From positions 12,480,001-12,544,000 of the forward strand of contig NC_085114.1 in assembly GCF_030269925.1 (NCBI RefSeq): DNA of 64,000 nt. Direction: 5' to 3'. A program made the position numbers and the translations under genes. The DNA is from Bombyx mori (taxonomy: Eukaryota > Arthropoda > Insecta > Lepidoptera > Bombycidae). Positions 20,142-31,351 of the stretch are shown here, in pieces (the stretch's first letter is position 1; the number at the start of each line of letters is the position of its first letter). The notes under the pieces were generated by a model, which had not been told where the DNA came from, made no database searches, and saw only the letters and a list, made by a program, of their open reading frames with translations.

Positions 20142-20235
20142 GAACAAATTTAAATAATATAAAATAAATAAATAAATTGGTTTAAAATAAAACTTATGGG
20201 ACTGTACAATCAATAGTTTTAATGCAGTCAGTGGC

Positions 20236-20398
20236 CTGTGTGCTTATGCGAGTATTTTAACGCCCTCGATATCGTAAAAGTTAACTCAAATTTGTATGGA
20301 GTTGGAACGTTTGCCTACGTTTACCACTAGGGGCTCTATGTCAACTGCATACAAATTTGACTTAACTTTTACGCTATCGAGAACGTTATACGGCCACG
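20236..20398. mobile_element. MITE with subterminal inverted repeats (family F)
   Basis: CTGTGTGCTTA at the left, then CGATATCGTAAAAGTTAACT and its inverted counterpart AGTTAACTTTTACGCTATCG-type sequence at the right. Related copies are at 40592-40769, with clean ends CAGTGTGCTTAGTG and CACTAAGCACACAG, and at 56491-56880. No coding capacity. Confidence 0.65.
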
Positions 20399-20873
20399 GT
20401 ACGTTTTCGAATTAAATCTTGATGTAACTGACGGAAGCGGATGTTGTCTCGTTAACATCCCAGTCTCGAGGTTATGCTGTTGACAGTTGACAGATAGATG
20501 TTGACGCTTCAACCTTCATATGTTTTATGTATATCACAAGTATGCTTTTAATTTACAATCTCGTCAACATAGTAAGGAAAGATGAGCAATTGATGTGAAA
20601 CGAAAGTATGCCCGAAACATTTTCTAAAGAATCTAACCGAAACTAGCAGATGTATCATGAAGAAGAAAATGTTGCAATTGTGACTAGTGGAAAGATCTGA
20701 GGAGTAATTTCATCCGCTCCGTGGAAGATCTTGCCTTTGTTATTATCCCCAAAATCTGAGGAGCAATTTCATCCGCTCCACAACCTATGGTTTTTTATCT
20801 CTCGTGTTTCTCATCCTACTGTACTAAGTAACTATACTAATAAAACAAAAATAAAATTGTAAACATTTTATAT
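20399..20873. other. Spacer, no gene recognised
   Basis: Contains a short local repetition (TTTCATCCGCTCC at about 20708 and 20768) but nothing else that I can assign. Confidence 0.35.
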
Positions 20874-21140
20874 GCTACTAGATGATGACCGAGCTTTGCA
20901 CGGCTTTTTTTTTTATAACGCCATCTTGTTTTGTCTTTAAAGCAGTAAAAATAGTATTATTATTCGTTAATAGATGTCGGGAAGAGTCATAAAGTTGATT
21001 ATCGATAAAGTTGATTATTGAAAACACGAATAAAACAACATTTTGTGAAAATAAATCGTAGCTAGATCGATTTATCGCCCCCGAAATCCCCTTATACTAA
21101 ATTTTATGAAAATCGTTGGTGCCGTTTCCGAGATTCAGAT
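20874..21140 (-). repeat. Unclassified lepidopteran repeat with CTAG-type end
   Basis: Read on the minus strand it contains CGGAAACGGCACCAACGAT and GGGGGCGATAAATCGATC, and it ends near GCTCGGTCATCATCTAGTAG. These words are familiar from dispersed lepidopteran repeats. It may be a Helitron or a LINE 3' end; I cannot decide. Confidence 0.45.
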
Positions 21141-21144
21141 TATA

Positions 21145-21413
21145 TAGGTATAAATATTTACTAACAGTCACGCCACGCTAACTGGTCCCGTGATAAGTTC
21201 GTGAAGAACTTGTGTTACAGGTATCAGATAACGGAAATAAATATAAGATTTTTATTATACACATACACATATTTAATATACATCCATAACCCTGCAAAAG
21301 ACATTTATATTTATCATACAAAATATCTTCCCTTGGCGGGATTCGAACCCGCGACCCCCTTGTGTAGTGACCATGTCACTTACCACTACACCAGACGGCC
21401 GTTAGATATGTTA
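21145..21413 (-). mobile_element. tRNA-derived SINE of a second family, minus orientation
   Basis: On the minus strand, the head at 21402-21330 has an A-box TGGTGTAGTGG and a B-box GGTTCGAATCC, giving a tRNA-like fold start, followed by an AT-rich body. The head is not followed by a mature tRNA 3' end and pairs poorly at the acceptor stem, so a SINE is preferred over a functional tRNA gene. Confidence 0.6.
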
Positions 21414-23033
21414 ATATACAAGAATTGCTCGTATAAAGGTATATAAGATAAATGTTTCAATATCGAATACAACTTAACAGAATTGTCTTCGGCTTTATCT
21501 TCGCACTACTCTAACCTCGAAGGACAATATATTTTAGAGCGAGCTCATCTTTAATGCATATAGTCCACGAAGCTTCAATACTCGCATCTTAATAGAGTCG
21601 ACTAGATACGCCTTCGCCATTAAGAAGCCACCTTTATGACCCTTTGTTAATGGGTACACTTTAAATATCAGGTCGTTGCGATTCAATGCTCGTCGATTTT
21701 AATTTGGGTCTCATTTATTAACGTTACTATTATTTATGACTATATGAATGAATGCAAAATTGTGGTCTGTTGGTTTGTAAGAGTATTTTACCACAGAAGA
21801 GCGCAATGAATCAGCGCATTTAACACTTTTAAAAACAAATACTACTTTGATTAAAATTATTAGTTACTTGTGTTCGTGTAAGTTTTTGAGTGAGTCAATT
21901 AAGCCTGCATAACCCCCTTTCGCAAAGATCGCGTCCGATTTTCTGCCCTCAGCCGACAAATAAAGGGGGTGGCCTGATAGAAACCGTCACGTAACAAAAT
22001 ACCGTTGCTCACTTTACGCTAATGCCTCTTGACTTCGGGAAAAAAAATGAGCTCTATTTTATTGAGCGGACGGGCCAACGACTAGTCTGGTTGAATGTCT
22101 ATCGGAGCCCAGGGATGTCACAAGACGATTACCACCACCCCCCTAGACATGAGATCTAAGCCCCGCACTCTAGATTCGTCCTTCATAGGATTGCGTAACT
22201 AATTTGCTTTGCTTACTTTACTATTACTTTCTTTCACTTACTGGTCTTAACAAATAACCATAAAAATTAATTACAATTATATAATGTATAAATGTAAAAC
22301 TTAGTATATAAACCATCGATATTGTAATGGAAATCACATTAAAAGTAAATTTCAGAATGTGATTCAGTAGTTTTCAAAATGACAATCGAATCATTCATAT
22401 TAAGCAAGAAGATGGGCAGATGAATAATTGAGATGAAATTGCGATAGGTAAGTTTTTTAGAGCGAAATTCGCAGCGAAATACAGCAAAAGCAATTTAGTA
22501 CCGAGCGCGCTAGAGATAAAAGAAAGTGCATGTACACCAGACTTGTACCTGCTTACTTTTCAGAGATAAAGATAATGTTGCAGAGACACAATACTAAAAT
22601 TATGTAATCAGCATCATATAGAGTACCGAAAATATGAAACTTCGTTCCTAATGGGGTAACCGGACCGACATTTTTTTAGTACATATTGACGAAGATTATT
22701 GTTTTTCAATATTTCTTTTTTCTCCCCTTCTTAATTCAAAAACGTCAATACTTACCAAAGGCGATCGAAAATGTATTACATAAAATGTATTTACATATTG
22801 AGGTGTCAGTAATACTAAATTATTATGTAATTGCAATAATAATGAAGCAATAGGAATAAATCGATGTTACTCGGTTATATTTTTATTTAATACATAAGTA
22901 AATATTGTTTTTATATAATTTTTGTATTCTATGTGAAATGTTATTGTTAATTGATGTAACATGTATGCAAAATCTGAAGCAAATGAAATAAATAAATAAG
23001 AAATCCTCAAAATCTGTCTTAATCTGTCTTCTT
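21414..23033. other. Spacer with one diverged SINE remnant
   Basis: About 22056-22185 is a heavily diverged reversed family A tail (TCTATCGGAGCCCAGGGATG). The rest is AT-rich with no gene, RNA or repeat that I can support. Confidence 0.4.
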
Positions 23034-23241
23034 ACTGGTGGTAGGACCTCTTTCTGCCGTGAAGCAGTAATGCGTTTCGGTTTGAACGGTGGAGCAGCCG
23101 CTGTAACTATACTTGAGACCTTAGAACTTATATCTCAAGGTGGGTGGCGCATTTACGTTGTGGATGTCTATGGGCTCCAGTAACCACTTAACACCAGGTG
23201 GGCTGTGAGCTCGTCCACCAATCTAAGCTATAAAAAAAAAA
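23034..23241 (+). mobile_element. SINE tail copy (family A) with internal deletion
   Basis: Starts ACTGGTGGTAGGACCTCTT and jumps straight to TCTGCCGTGAAGCAG, losing about 40 bp. It ends in an A-run. Confidence 0.85.
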
Positions 23242-23313
23242 CAATCCCGAGATGTAACTGCAAAAGCAGTCTTAATTAAATCGAATAATGCTCGAAAAAA
23301 ATCTTGTGTTCGA

Positions 23314-23430
23314 TTCCCTGTGAATCCTTTCAGCTTTAGGACGCCCTCGAGAAAAGATGGGGTGCTAAAGACCGACCTTAACTAGCAGACTTGCCTCGCA
23401 GACGACAGCGAACTTTGAAGGCGATGTTTA
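23314..23430 (+). repeat. Left arm of a long inverted repeat
   Basis: TTCCCTGTGAATCC through GGCGATGTTTA is repeated in inverted orientation at 24181-24310. The arms are close to identical except for a 13-bp insertion in the right arm near the AGGACGC motif. The pair encloses about 750 bp. Confidence 0.8.
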
Positions 23431-23435
23431 TGGGG

Positions 23436-23578
23436 CATAAGAAGTTATACTTTATTTTTATTAACTTTATTTCTTATTTTTATTTTATTTTAATCAGTTT
23501 GAAATAAAATCGATCGAAACAACATCCTCAAACACGCATATTGGACATCCCTTTTCTTGACATCGTATAAATTCGGCG
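23436..23578 (+). repeat. Dispersed segment shared with 54470-54611 (inverted)
   Basis: TGGACATCCCTTTTCTTGAC and the AT-rich stretch before it match 54470-54611 in reverse complement. In this copy it sits just inside the left inverted-repeat arm, so the enclosed element probably belongs to a family with at least two copies here. Confidence 0.65.
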
Positions 23579-23581
23579 GCG

Positions 23582-23749
23582 TGGGCAGGTACCCTGCCTA
23601 TTTCTGTCGTGAAGTAGTAATGCGTTTCGGTTTGAAGGGTGAGGCAGCCGTTGTAACTATACTTGAGACCTCAGAACTGATATCTCAAGGTGGGTGGCGC
23701 ATTTACGTCGTAGATGTCTATGGGCTCACCCACCTAACAATAAAAAAAA
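23582..23749 (+). mobile_element. SINE tail copy (family A), 5'-truncated
   Basis: Begins at GGGCAGGTACCCTGCC and ends at CACCTAACAATAAAAAAAAT, with an internal loss near the 3' end. It lies inside the long inverted-repeat element. Confidence 0.75.
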
Positions 23750-24180
23750 TATTCACTGAATCATGAAATCGAATTCTTAACATCGACAATCAAATGAATT
23801 AATGAACGTTTTCAGTAGAAGTACGCATTACGCGTTCCCGTCTTTCCAGTTTCGAATCTCGAAGCCTTTTACTAAGGATATTGCAGATAACCGTTAATTC
23901 TGTCTTAGCATTGTATCGTGGACTATAGGTCTACGGTGGCTATAAACACAGGTTGACCGACCGGACGCGGCAGGTGCTACTGAGGGTTCACTCGGGTTCA
24001 CGCCCTCCTCTTGCCCGCCCCGTGCCCCCGCAGCATCCGTGCAAACCCGTTCCTCTAATAATATAACGTAGAAATGAAAGATTAATGAGAGCAACCCGCG
24101 CACGCCTCCTTCACTCGGGTTCAAGTGCGGTTCCGTTTATCGATATCGATTAATTTGATTGTTTTTTCTAAAATGCCTGA

Positions 24181-24310
24181 TAAACATCGCCTTCAAAGTT
24201 CGCTGTCGTCTGCGAGGCAAGTCTGCTAGTTAAGGTCGGTCTTTAGCACCCCATATTTTCTCGAGAGCGTCCTGTAGCCGCGTCCTAAAGCTGAAAGGAT
24301 TCACAGGGAA
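24181..24310 (-). repeat. Right arm of a long inverted repeat
   Basis: Reverse complement of 23314-23430, from TAAACATCGCC to TCACAGGGAA. The DNA between the arms contains a family A SINE tail and a GC-rich patch near 23940-24120 that I cannot identify. Confidence 0.8.
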
Positions 24311-24917
24311 ATGAACAAAATAAATTTGAGTATTATTCCGGTATACCGCAGTTGCCAAAGGATAATTACAGATACTGTAAATTTTTATTACAAATATATT
24401 ACGCTTCTTTGTTTAAATGGTGAAAGTAGTTACGTGTGCAAAACAGTATTTTTCGTATTATCTAACAAAACATGAATGTTATAATGCCACAAAAGACACA
24501 ATGTCACAGTCAGTAAAGTCTAAATATAGAATTTTCTTCTTAAAACTGCTTTTGAAGTTATATCTCGAGATTGTTGAAAACTTCATAGTTTTTGTGGTCA
24601 TGCATCGCGTTCAAACATTATGCTGACTACGCCCTAGTTTCTATAAAAATGATCATTGACATTTAATTTTCTATGCACACAGAAAAAAGTGTGTATCTTC
24701 AGATCTGGCAGTTTGTTTGACCTGGGTTTTCACGATAAGACGATAATAATATCCCAGGGATTATACATATATAATAATGTGAAAGACGTTAAATATAATA
24801 AAATTATAATAACAAATGCGAGATAAAACTATAAAAGTAGTAGCTATTAATGTATTTATTTTACGGCATGTGCTAAATTATTATTGACACACATCCTGAA
24901 TCTGACATAATTCTTAA
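24311..24917. other. Spacer, no gene recognised
   Basis: The 69-codon frame at 24417-24626 has no recognisable feature. Otherwise nothing seen. Confidence 0.35.
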
Positions 24918-25233
24918 TCTATACTAATATCTTATATATAAAATTCTCGTGTCACAATGTTAGTTACCATACTCCTCTGAAACGCTTCGACCGATTTTTA
25001 TGAAATTTTATATGTTTGTTCAGTAGGTCTGAGAATCGGCTACTATCTATTTTTCATACCCCTAAGTGATAAGGGTTGTTCACCTCTAATATTGACTTTT
25101 TATTTTTATTTTTTGGATAATTTTTTTTTGGTTATAATGAGGTATTATGTGGTTGAATGAGGTTTTTTTTTCTACACTAGAAATTCCCCAGAAATCTTAT
25201 ATATGGCAAAATAACGTTTGCCGGGTCAGCTAG
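24918..25233 (+). mobile_element. Non-autonomous Helitron
   Basis: Starts TCTATACTAATATC after A and ends TTTGCCGGGTCAGCTAG. Internal words include CTGAAACGCTTCGACCGAT. The base after CTAG is G, not the usual T, which may be a later mutation. Confidence 0.75.
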
Positions 25234-25244
25234 GTATATATAAA

Positions 25245-25472
25245 TCTACAGTGGTTTCTACGGATGTTCCGTTATAACTACTGATCCGTGCATTCGATTG
25301 ACTTGAAACTTTGTATTCATGTAGAAAATACATGTACATAATGGATAGGCTAATATTTGAGTGTTGGATTCCCTACACCAGTTGCGGGGGCGTTAATGAT
25401 GAAAATCTTTGTGGGAGTGATAAATAATAATGTTAATTTTAAATGCCCAGGGAAGCGAGCGAGTACGGCTAG
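25245..25472 (+). mobile_element. Non-autonomous Helitron, second in a near-tandem pair
   Basis: Starts TCTACAGTGG after AAA and ends GAGTACGGCTAG before T. Same family as 1516-1715. Only 11 bp separate it from the preceding Helitron. Confidence 0.75.
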
Positions 25473-27118
25473 TCATACATAAAACTGTCCGGAAATTCTC
25501 GTAAAAACATACATACTGCATAGCAATCGATGCTCTGACAATATCGATAAACGCACCGCATCCCTATTAGAACGAGTCTCGATCGGTCGTGCAATGAAGA
25601 CCGCCCAGATAAAATATTAGCCGCGTGCCAGTCCAGTAGCAACTGTAATATATAAGACGATGATAGTTGCATTGTCCCCACCGAACGCGAGCTAGTTTAT
25701 TTCGTCTGTATGACCTTTGCTTATCGGTGAACGTTTCTGTTGAAACACCACTTACCATAATTTATGACAAGATTAATCTGATGGCGCCTTGACTTTTTGA
25801 CAGTGGCAACAGCCCGAGCGTTGACAGATGACGCTGATGTCACTCTGACAACTTCGGGCGCTAGTGAGTCGGACGCCTGTGCTACGGTGGAGTCTGTGAG
25901 AAAGATTACTAAATGAACTCTAAAATTAATGATTACTACTTTATTTCTAGGCAATGAAGCAGTTAATTATTCGAATGTGTTTTTTGTAATAAATTATCCT
26001 TGTTCACCTATTCATGTTCAATTATAACAATAAATAGTGAAGAATGAATCCAGTAAATAATGGTGTAGGTACTGCCCTATTCTTAAGTGAATTGAATCAC
26101 ATTCTAACAAATGTAAAGATACAAAATATAATGATATTATTACTAGTATGAATATAATAGACTAATATATATATCATCTATTGCTGAACATAATTTGTGT
26201 CTACATTGAAATAGAATAGAGTTTAAAAAATTATGAAACACTCTTTAATAACCTGCCGAACTAACAATTTACATTTTTTATCCGGATATACTTCATCAAA
26301 ACTTTAGATATAAGTAAAAAGATAATGTATTATATGCGTCATTGATACTTACGTGACCAATTCAATTTAATCAGACTTCTTCAAATTGTTGAAAATTACA
26401 TTAGAAGATTCCGTTACATAGATAGATGCCGGTCGGCTAATAAAAAACGTGTTAAAAACACAACATTAATCTTCTTACTACAAGCTACTTAGCTCATGTC
26501 CTCATTAATTCAAATAAGAATTAACATATTTTGAAGAATATCATTATAAATAAGTGAATCTGATATGAACACAAAAAACGTGTTATCTCTAACGACCAAA
26601 CACGTAATCAAAACAGGCATTCGACTTTTATAACTTTAGTTTTTTAATTAATTACCAGTCTTATAAATACTCCAACGATTCTTAGAAAAAAATTTAGATT
26701 CAATTAAAAGATCGCTCGACCTACCCCTAACCGTAAAATAGCATGAAACTGAACAGTAAGATGTAACAAAAACTATGTTTGAGTCACACATCACCGCGCC
26801 TGATAACCGACATAGCAACGCTGGCGTACCGAACCAATGTTTCATAGTAATTTACAATATTTGCTATAATGTTATTCTGTTCAAACACATTCGACGCGCT
26901 GCGGGAAGCGCTTTGTTTTGTTTGTCTTTCTAACAGTCTGACGTGAGACATTCTTCGTTTTCTTGGCATTCGAGAATTGCTATGACAAATTCGCACGGGC
27001 ACAAATGACAGTGCTTTTTTTAAAAAAAAAAATCCTCGGAATGTCGTCTATGCGGACAAAGTACATATACGACACAAACGCCCAACTCCTTCGTTCATAG
27101 GTCTCGACATAGAAAGTT
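25473..27118. other. Spacer with unassigned open frames
   Basis: No identified gene. The minus-strand frame ending at 26784 contains MPRKRRMSHVRLLERQ about 26970 downwards, a basic start that could be a decayed transposase or chance. The frames at 25469-25954 show no motif. Confidence 0.3.
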
Positions 27119-27241
27119 TTGTTACCTGGCTGAGCCTTTGCTTTGGTTGAGCCTTTGTCCTGACTGAGCTTTTGCTCGCCCACCTGTCCTGGTAAAACTG
27201 GAACGGCCTCTGGGCCGCCAGTAATACCTCATTCAAAAAAA
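27119..27241 (+). mobile_element. 3' part of the GGCCTTTCC-type SINE variant
   Basis: GCTCGCCCACCTGTCCTGG followed by AACGGCCTCTGGGCCGCC and an A-run. Upstream, the 10-mer TGAGCCTTTG is present about three times with small changes, a local duplication not seen in the other copies. Confidence 0.6.
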
Positions 27242-28048
27242 AATTGTGTGGTGTCGTGGGACACCGGATAGGAACGAAGTTCCTTATTATAAAAATACTA
27301 ATTTTAAGTTATATTCGAGGTACAAAGAAAATAAAACTGGAGGTTTCGCAACAACCCACGGTCATTCGGTAACGTGCGAACTTATTGTGGTACACTTCAT
27401 TCACGGTTGTTTGCATAAGAGTTAGTGTATTGCGCAAACAAACGCTCTGAGATCGTGGTCAATGAATGATAAAAAAATATGTTATTACATTTTTTGTACG
27501 TTATTACAAAGTTAAGTCGTACACTGTGTGCATAACTAATAAAAATCTTACGTTACGGACGTTTTTTCCCGGTTAGGGTACTCCTCCGCATCGTCCTACA
27601 ATAAGGAACTTCGTTCCAAAAAAATTTTTTTACATATACCTACATACATAAGATATAAAACCGAACATCTCTTTTGAACCACTACAGCTTATTAGGAGGT
27701 TTTATTTTTGTAAAATACGAAATATTTATTTGAATTAAGCAAATCGTAACTTTTGATCAAAGTGCAATTTTTTACTTAGCTTTTGCAACATATGATGAGA
27801 TATGATGAGACGCCTTTGCCTATCTCTGGGACATCGTCAAACCATCAGTCACGTTCACATGACATTGTCACTTTACCAGTCAACGTGATTCGCACGAGAA
27901 ACAATAGAGTAGCAACGAAGTCATTTTAAACGAACAAATTACTACTTAGTATTGGATAGATTTCTCTGGTAACAACGTCCTTGGCTCAGTGATTTTATGG
28001 CAAGTTTGTATTGAGAGCTTGCTAGACTGATGTCTACCGCAAATAAGT
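27242..28048. other. Spacer, no gene recognised
   Basis: AT-rich, with AAGGAACTTCGTTCC-like inverted words at about 27275 and 27602 (both containing GAACTTCGTTCC or its inverse). This may mark an old inverted-repeat element, not resolved. Confidence 0.35.
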
Positions 28049-28160
28049 TTTTTTTATTGCTTAGATGGGTGGATGAGCTCATAGCCCATCTGATTTTATG
28101 TGGTTACCGGAGCCCATAGACATCTACAACGAACTGCCGCAATCCAACCTTGAAATACGA
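28049..28160 (-). mobile_element. SINE tail fragment (family A), minus orientation
   Basis: T-run, ATTGCTTAGATGGGTGGATG and GGAGCCCATAGACATCTACA are clear reversed family A words. The copy stops within the tail. Confidence 0.7.
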
Positions 28161-28189
28161 GTTTCAAATCGTGTACGATCGATCCAACC

Positions 28190-28645
28190 GAATCTATATC
28201 TGTGTTACAGTAGCCCACTGAGTTTCTCGCCGGATCTTCTCAGTGGGTCGCGTTTCCGATCCGCTGGTAGATTCTAAGAAGCACTGCTCTTGCTAGGGTC
28301 AGCGTTAACATCACTCCGGTTTAAGCCCCGTGAGCTTTTCTATCAGTTAAGGCTACGCTGAAATAGCCTCTCAAAGCTATCAGCATAGGTAGGAAAAAAA
28401 AACGGTTAGGTTACAACCACCTCGCTTATTTTTGTTGCAAAGCAGTAATGCGTTCCAGTTTGGAGGGTGGAGCAGCAGTTGTACTATAGAAGTAAGTCCC
28501 TGAGCCGTTGTTTCAAGCAGCGATTCATTTACGTTGTTGATGTCTATGGGCTCCGAAAAAACACATAACGTCTCGTTCATCCGAATACCAAATATTTTTC
28601 ATAAAGATTCCCGCTCACAACCAATGAAGCATCCAAAGTTTTCCT
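28190..28645 (+). mobile_element. Chimeric repeat: Bm1 SINE inside a family A relative, copy 1
   Basis: Bm1 in plus orientation (GCCCACTGAGTTTCTCGCCG ... CAGCATAGGTAGG plus A-run, 28196-28402) is followed directly by ACGGTTAGG and a family A-like body (TTGTTGCAAAGCAGTAATGC to CAAATATTTTTCATAAAGAT), ending near AAGTTTTCC. The same order and the same junction occur in reverse at 36818-37345. A separate A-run ends near 28675. Confidence 0.75.
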
Positions 28646-28951
28646 AGGCTAGCTTAGGTAAAAAAAAAAAAACAAAAAAAAAAATGTGTTACCGTGTTCG
28701 CCAAAGTGTCGGGAGTATGAAATTAATTGGATATTCGAACTGAACAGTTTCAATGAGCGTAGCGGTGCATCTGTGGAGCGACCCGCAACCGGGCCGAGGT
28801 CCGCAACAGAATATCGATCATTATAAATTTCAAACGGACGGCTAACGGCACGTGCGCACGCGACCTGCGTCCCACAGAATCAACAACTAATAGATGGGAA
28901 TTAAAAAAAATTGTAAATTTCCTACGATCTTTACGGGTCGTATACATAATT
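28646..28951. other. Spacer, no gene recognised
   Basis: Moderately GC-rich patch at 28740-28880 with no recognised protein or repeat. Confidence 0.35.
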
Positions 28952-29303
28952 AAATAAATAATAGTTTAAAAAAACTAACAAAATACGCTTTTATAGAAAA
29001 TCCAACCAAAAAATAGAAAATAAATTTTAATAAATTTGAATTGAAAACAGTGTAAGAAAAAATTATTTTATTATAAATAAGCGTGGGGTGCTTTTCAGGT
29101 TATTATCAAAATAACCCTTCTACTCATATTTGTTCATAAAATATTTATAACTACCGATACCATGCATCCCACGCTTTTTTTACAATAAAATAATCTTTTC
29201 TTACACTGTTTTCAATTCAAATTTATTGAAATTTATCTTCTATTTTTTAGTTGAACTTTCTATGAAAGTGTATTTTGTTAGTTTTTTAAACTATTATTTA
29301 TTT
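28952..29303. mobile_element. Fold-back element: 140-bp near-perfect inverted repeat with 72-bp loop
   Basis: 28952-29091 is complementary to 29164-29303. Outer ends are AATAATAGTTTAAAAAAAC against GTTTTTTAAACTATTATT; inner ends are GCGTGGGGTGC against GCATCCCACGC. It has no coding capacity. The shape fits a MITE or fold-back element; no clear target duplication was seen. Transcribed, it would form a long hairpin RNA. Confidence 0.85.
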
Positions 29304-30493
29304 TTCATTTTTTAGTTGAATTTCATTTTTTTTTAAATATTGAATTGTCATCGGTCCTTATTAAGTATACCAAATTTCGAGTTAATCCGACGTTTAGAAG
29401 AGGTTCAAAATCATGTTCAAAGATTCCGTTACAAACATACATAGGTACGTTGAAGGTAACAAAAGCATATTAAAATACTTTTACGGTTTTAATCTTGCGT
29501 TTTACCGTCATTTGGGCTATTCCGACATTTCATATACTTTATAGTTTACTTGACCATTAATACAATGACAATAAAAAAACACGAGATTAAACCGTAAAAG
29601 TTATTATAATCATTTAACAAAATGCTTTATTATATGAATTATATATCAATAATACAATAAAATCAAGAACGGACACTGTGAAAACAATATAAGTTGAATT
29701 AACTAGAAATTATTTTTATTTGAATGATGATACTCTAGCCGTCGGAAAACTTGAGTATATGCGCTCATCTCGGTATAAGGTATACAATAAACAGGTTGTA
29801 AGTATATAATGTCGACATCATCAAATATAAAACAGTAGCAATATTGATTACATAGCCCTAAATACCTGAGAAAACTGTATCGCAACCTCTATTGCAACAT
29901 TAACCTTTAACTATTTAGTTTTAGTCACCGCTGCCTTATTTGCTCAAATGAATTTGCTAACATTTTAAAGTACAGATAATCTGGCTTACGTCAATGTATT
30001 GATAACGACAACAGGCACGAAAAGAACATTAATATTATCACGCGAACCCTCGTTATCTCGGCTCACACGATATATTCTGATTTATTTATCCAAGTGCTCG
30101 TTTGTGCATGAAAAACATTAAAAAAATAAAATGTTATGCATTTTGAGATATGACGCAAAGGCTGCAGTTTCCAGGCGATGAAACACTTTTAGGATTTTTT
30201 GATTGAGTAATACGCTGATTTTCGATTCGTTGGTACGTATTGGTTCCAGTTTTAGGTTCCAGTAGTATTTTTGTAAAGTTTCTAAGAGTTTTGTAGTTTT
30301 ACCAAGCGAAGTTGCAAGTTTTGCGAATAGGCCAATTGCCAAATTGGGATCAAAGTCTATTTAGAAAATCATTGGTAAGCGAAGATTGCCTTGACTACTC
30401 CTTTTAATTTTCTGAATAAGTTGGTGCGACTTTGGGAAGGTTTTCCTGCGAGCAACAAAATTTCGTGGAGCCAACTTAATCCTATCCATATAT
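29304..30493. other. Spacer, no gene recognised
   Basis: AT-rich. Short frames at 29703-29885 and 30118-30342 (minus) carry no motif. Confidence 0.4.
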
Positions 30494-31115
30494 ACATACG
30501 GCCCACCTGATGGTGAGTGGTTACCGTCACCCATGGACTTCAGCAATGTCAGGGGCAGAGCCAAGCCGCTGCCTATCGCTTAATACTCTCCACAAGCCTC
30601 GTTTGAAGAAGGACATGTCATAGCGCTCGGGAAACACCGTGGAGGGGAGCTCATTTCATAGCCGGATGGTACGTGGCAAAAAAGATCTCTGGAAACGCAC
30701 TGTGGATGACCGCAGTGGCTCCAGGTAGTATAGATGAACTCTACTCCGGTGGCGGGCGGTGCGATGGTAAAAACGAGACGTTGTTATCATCTCGAACAAT
30801 TCCTCAGAGCACTCCCCATGGAACATGCGGTACAAAATACAGAGGGAACCGAAGTCCCTCCGCAGACCCAGAGGCTCCAAACGATCCGTGAGAATGAGAT
30901 TATCGACAATTCGAACGGCTCTCTTCTGCATGGAGTCAAATGGAAGAAGCTGGTATTTGGGAGCCCCGGCCCAGAGATGGGAGCAGTACTCCATGCGAGG
31001 CCGGACTTGTGCTTTATAGAGCAAAAGTCTTTGTCCAGGCGTGAAATACCGCTTCGCTCGGTTGAGGACTCCCAGCATTTTGGACGCCAATCTTTTACTG
31101 TAAGAGCTATATTTG
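30494..31115 (-). pseudogene. 5'-truncated LINE (family B): C-terminal reverse-transcriptase region plus 3' tail
   Basis: The minus strand reads KMLGVLNRAKRYFTPGQRLL, VRPRMEYCSHLWAGAPKYQL and FLPRTIRL, the conserved C-terminal part of a Jockey/CR1-like LINE reverse transcriptase. A TGG-to-TGA change gives a stop just after TIRL. The noncoding tail (AAGCCGCTGCCTATCGC in plus) follows, but the last 30 bases and the A-run are missing. A truncated dead copy. Confidence 0.85.
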
Positions 31116-31194
31116 TACGCCTTTCAGTTTTCTTTGAAGCCCCATAGGTTGTTTGTTGATAATTAATCCATATTACAATCGTCCCTAAAGCTAA

Positions 31195-31351
31195 AAACGG
31201 AATCAGATCTTCTCAGTGGGTCGCCATTCCGATCCAGTGATAGACTCTGCGAAGCACTGCTCTTGCTAGGACTTGTGTTAACAAATCCTCTCCTATTGAG
31301 CCCGTGAGCTCACCTACCCGTCCGGGCTTAGCTAGAATAGATAAGGAAAAA
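31195..31351 (+). mobile_element. Bm1-type SINE, 5'-truncated
   Basis: CAGATCTTCTCAGTGGGTCG, GCACTGCTCTTGCTAGG, GTGAGCTCACCTACCCG, then a short A-rich end: the 3' half of Bm1. Confidence 0.75.

Noticed and set aside
21330..21402. Functional tRNA gene on the minus strand
   Set aside because: A and B boxes are present, but the sequence continues into a SINE body and the acceptor stem pairs poorly.
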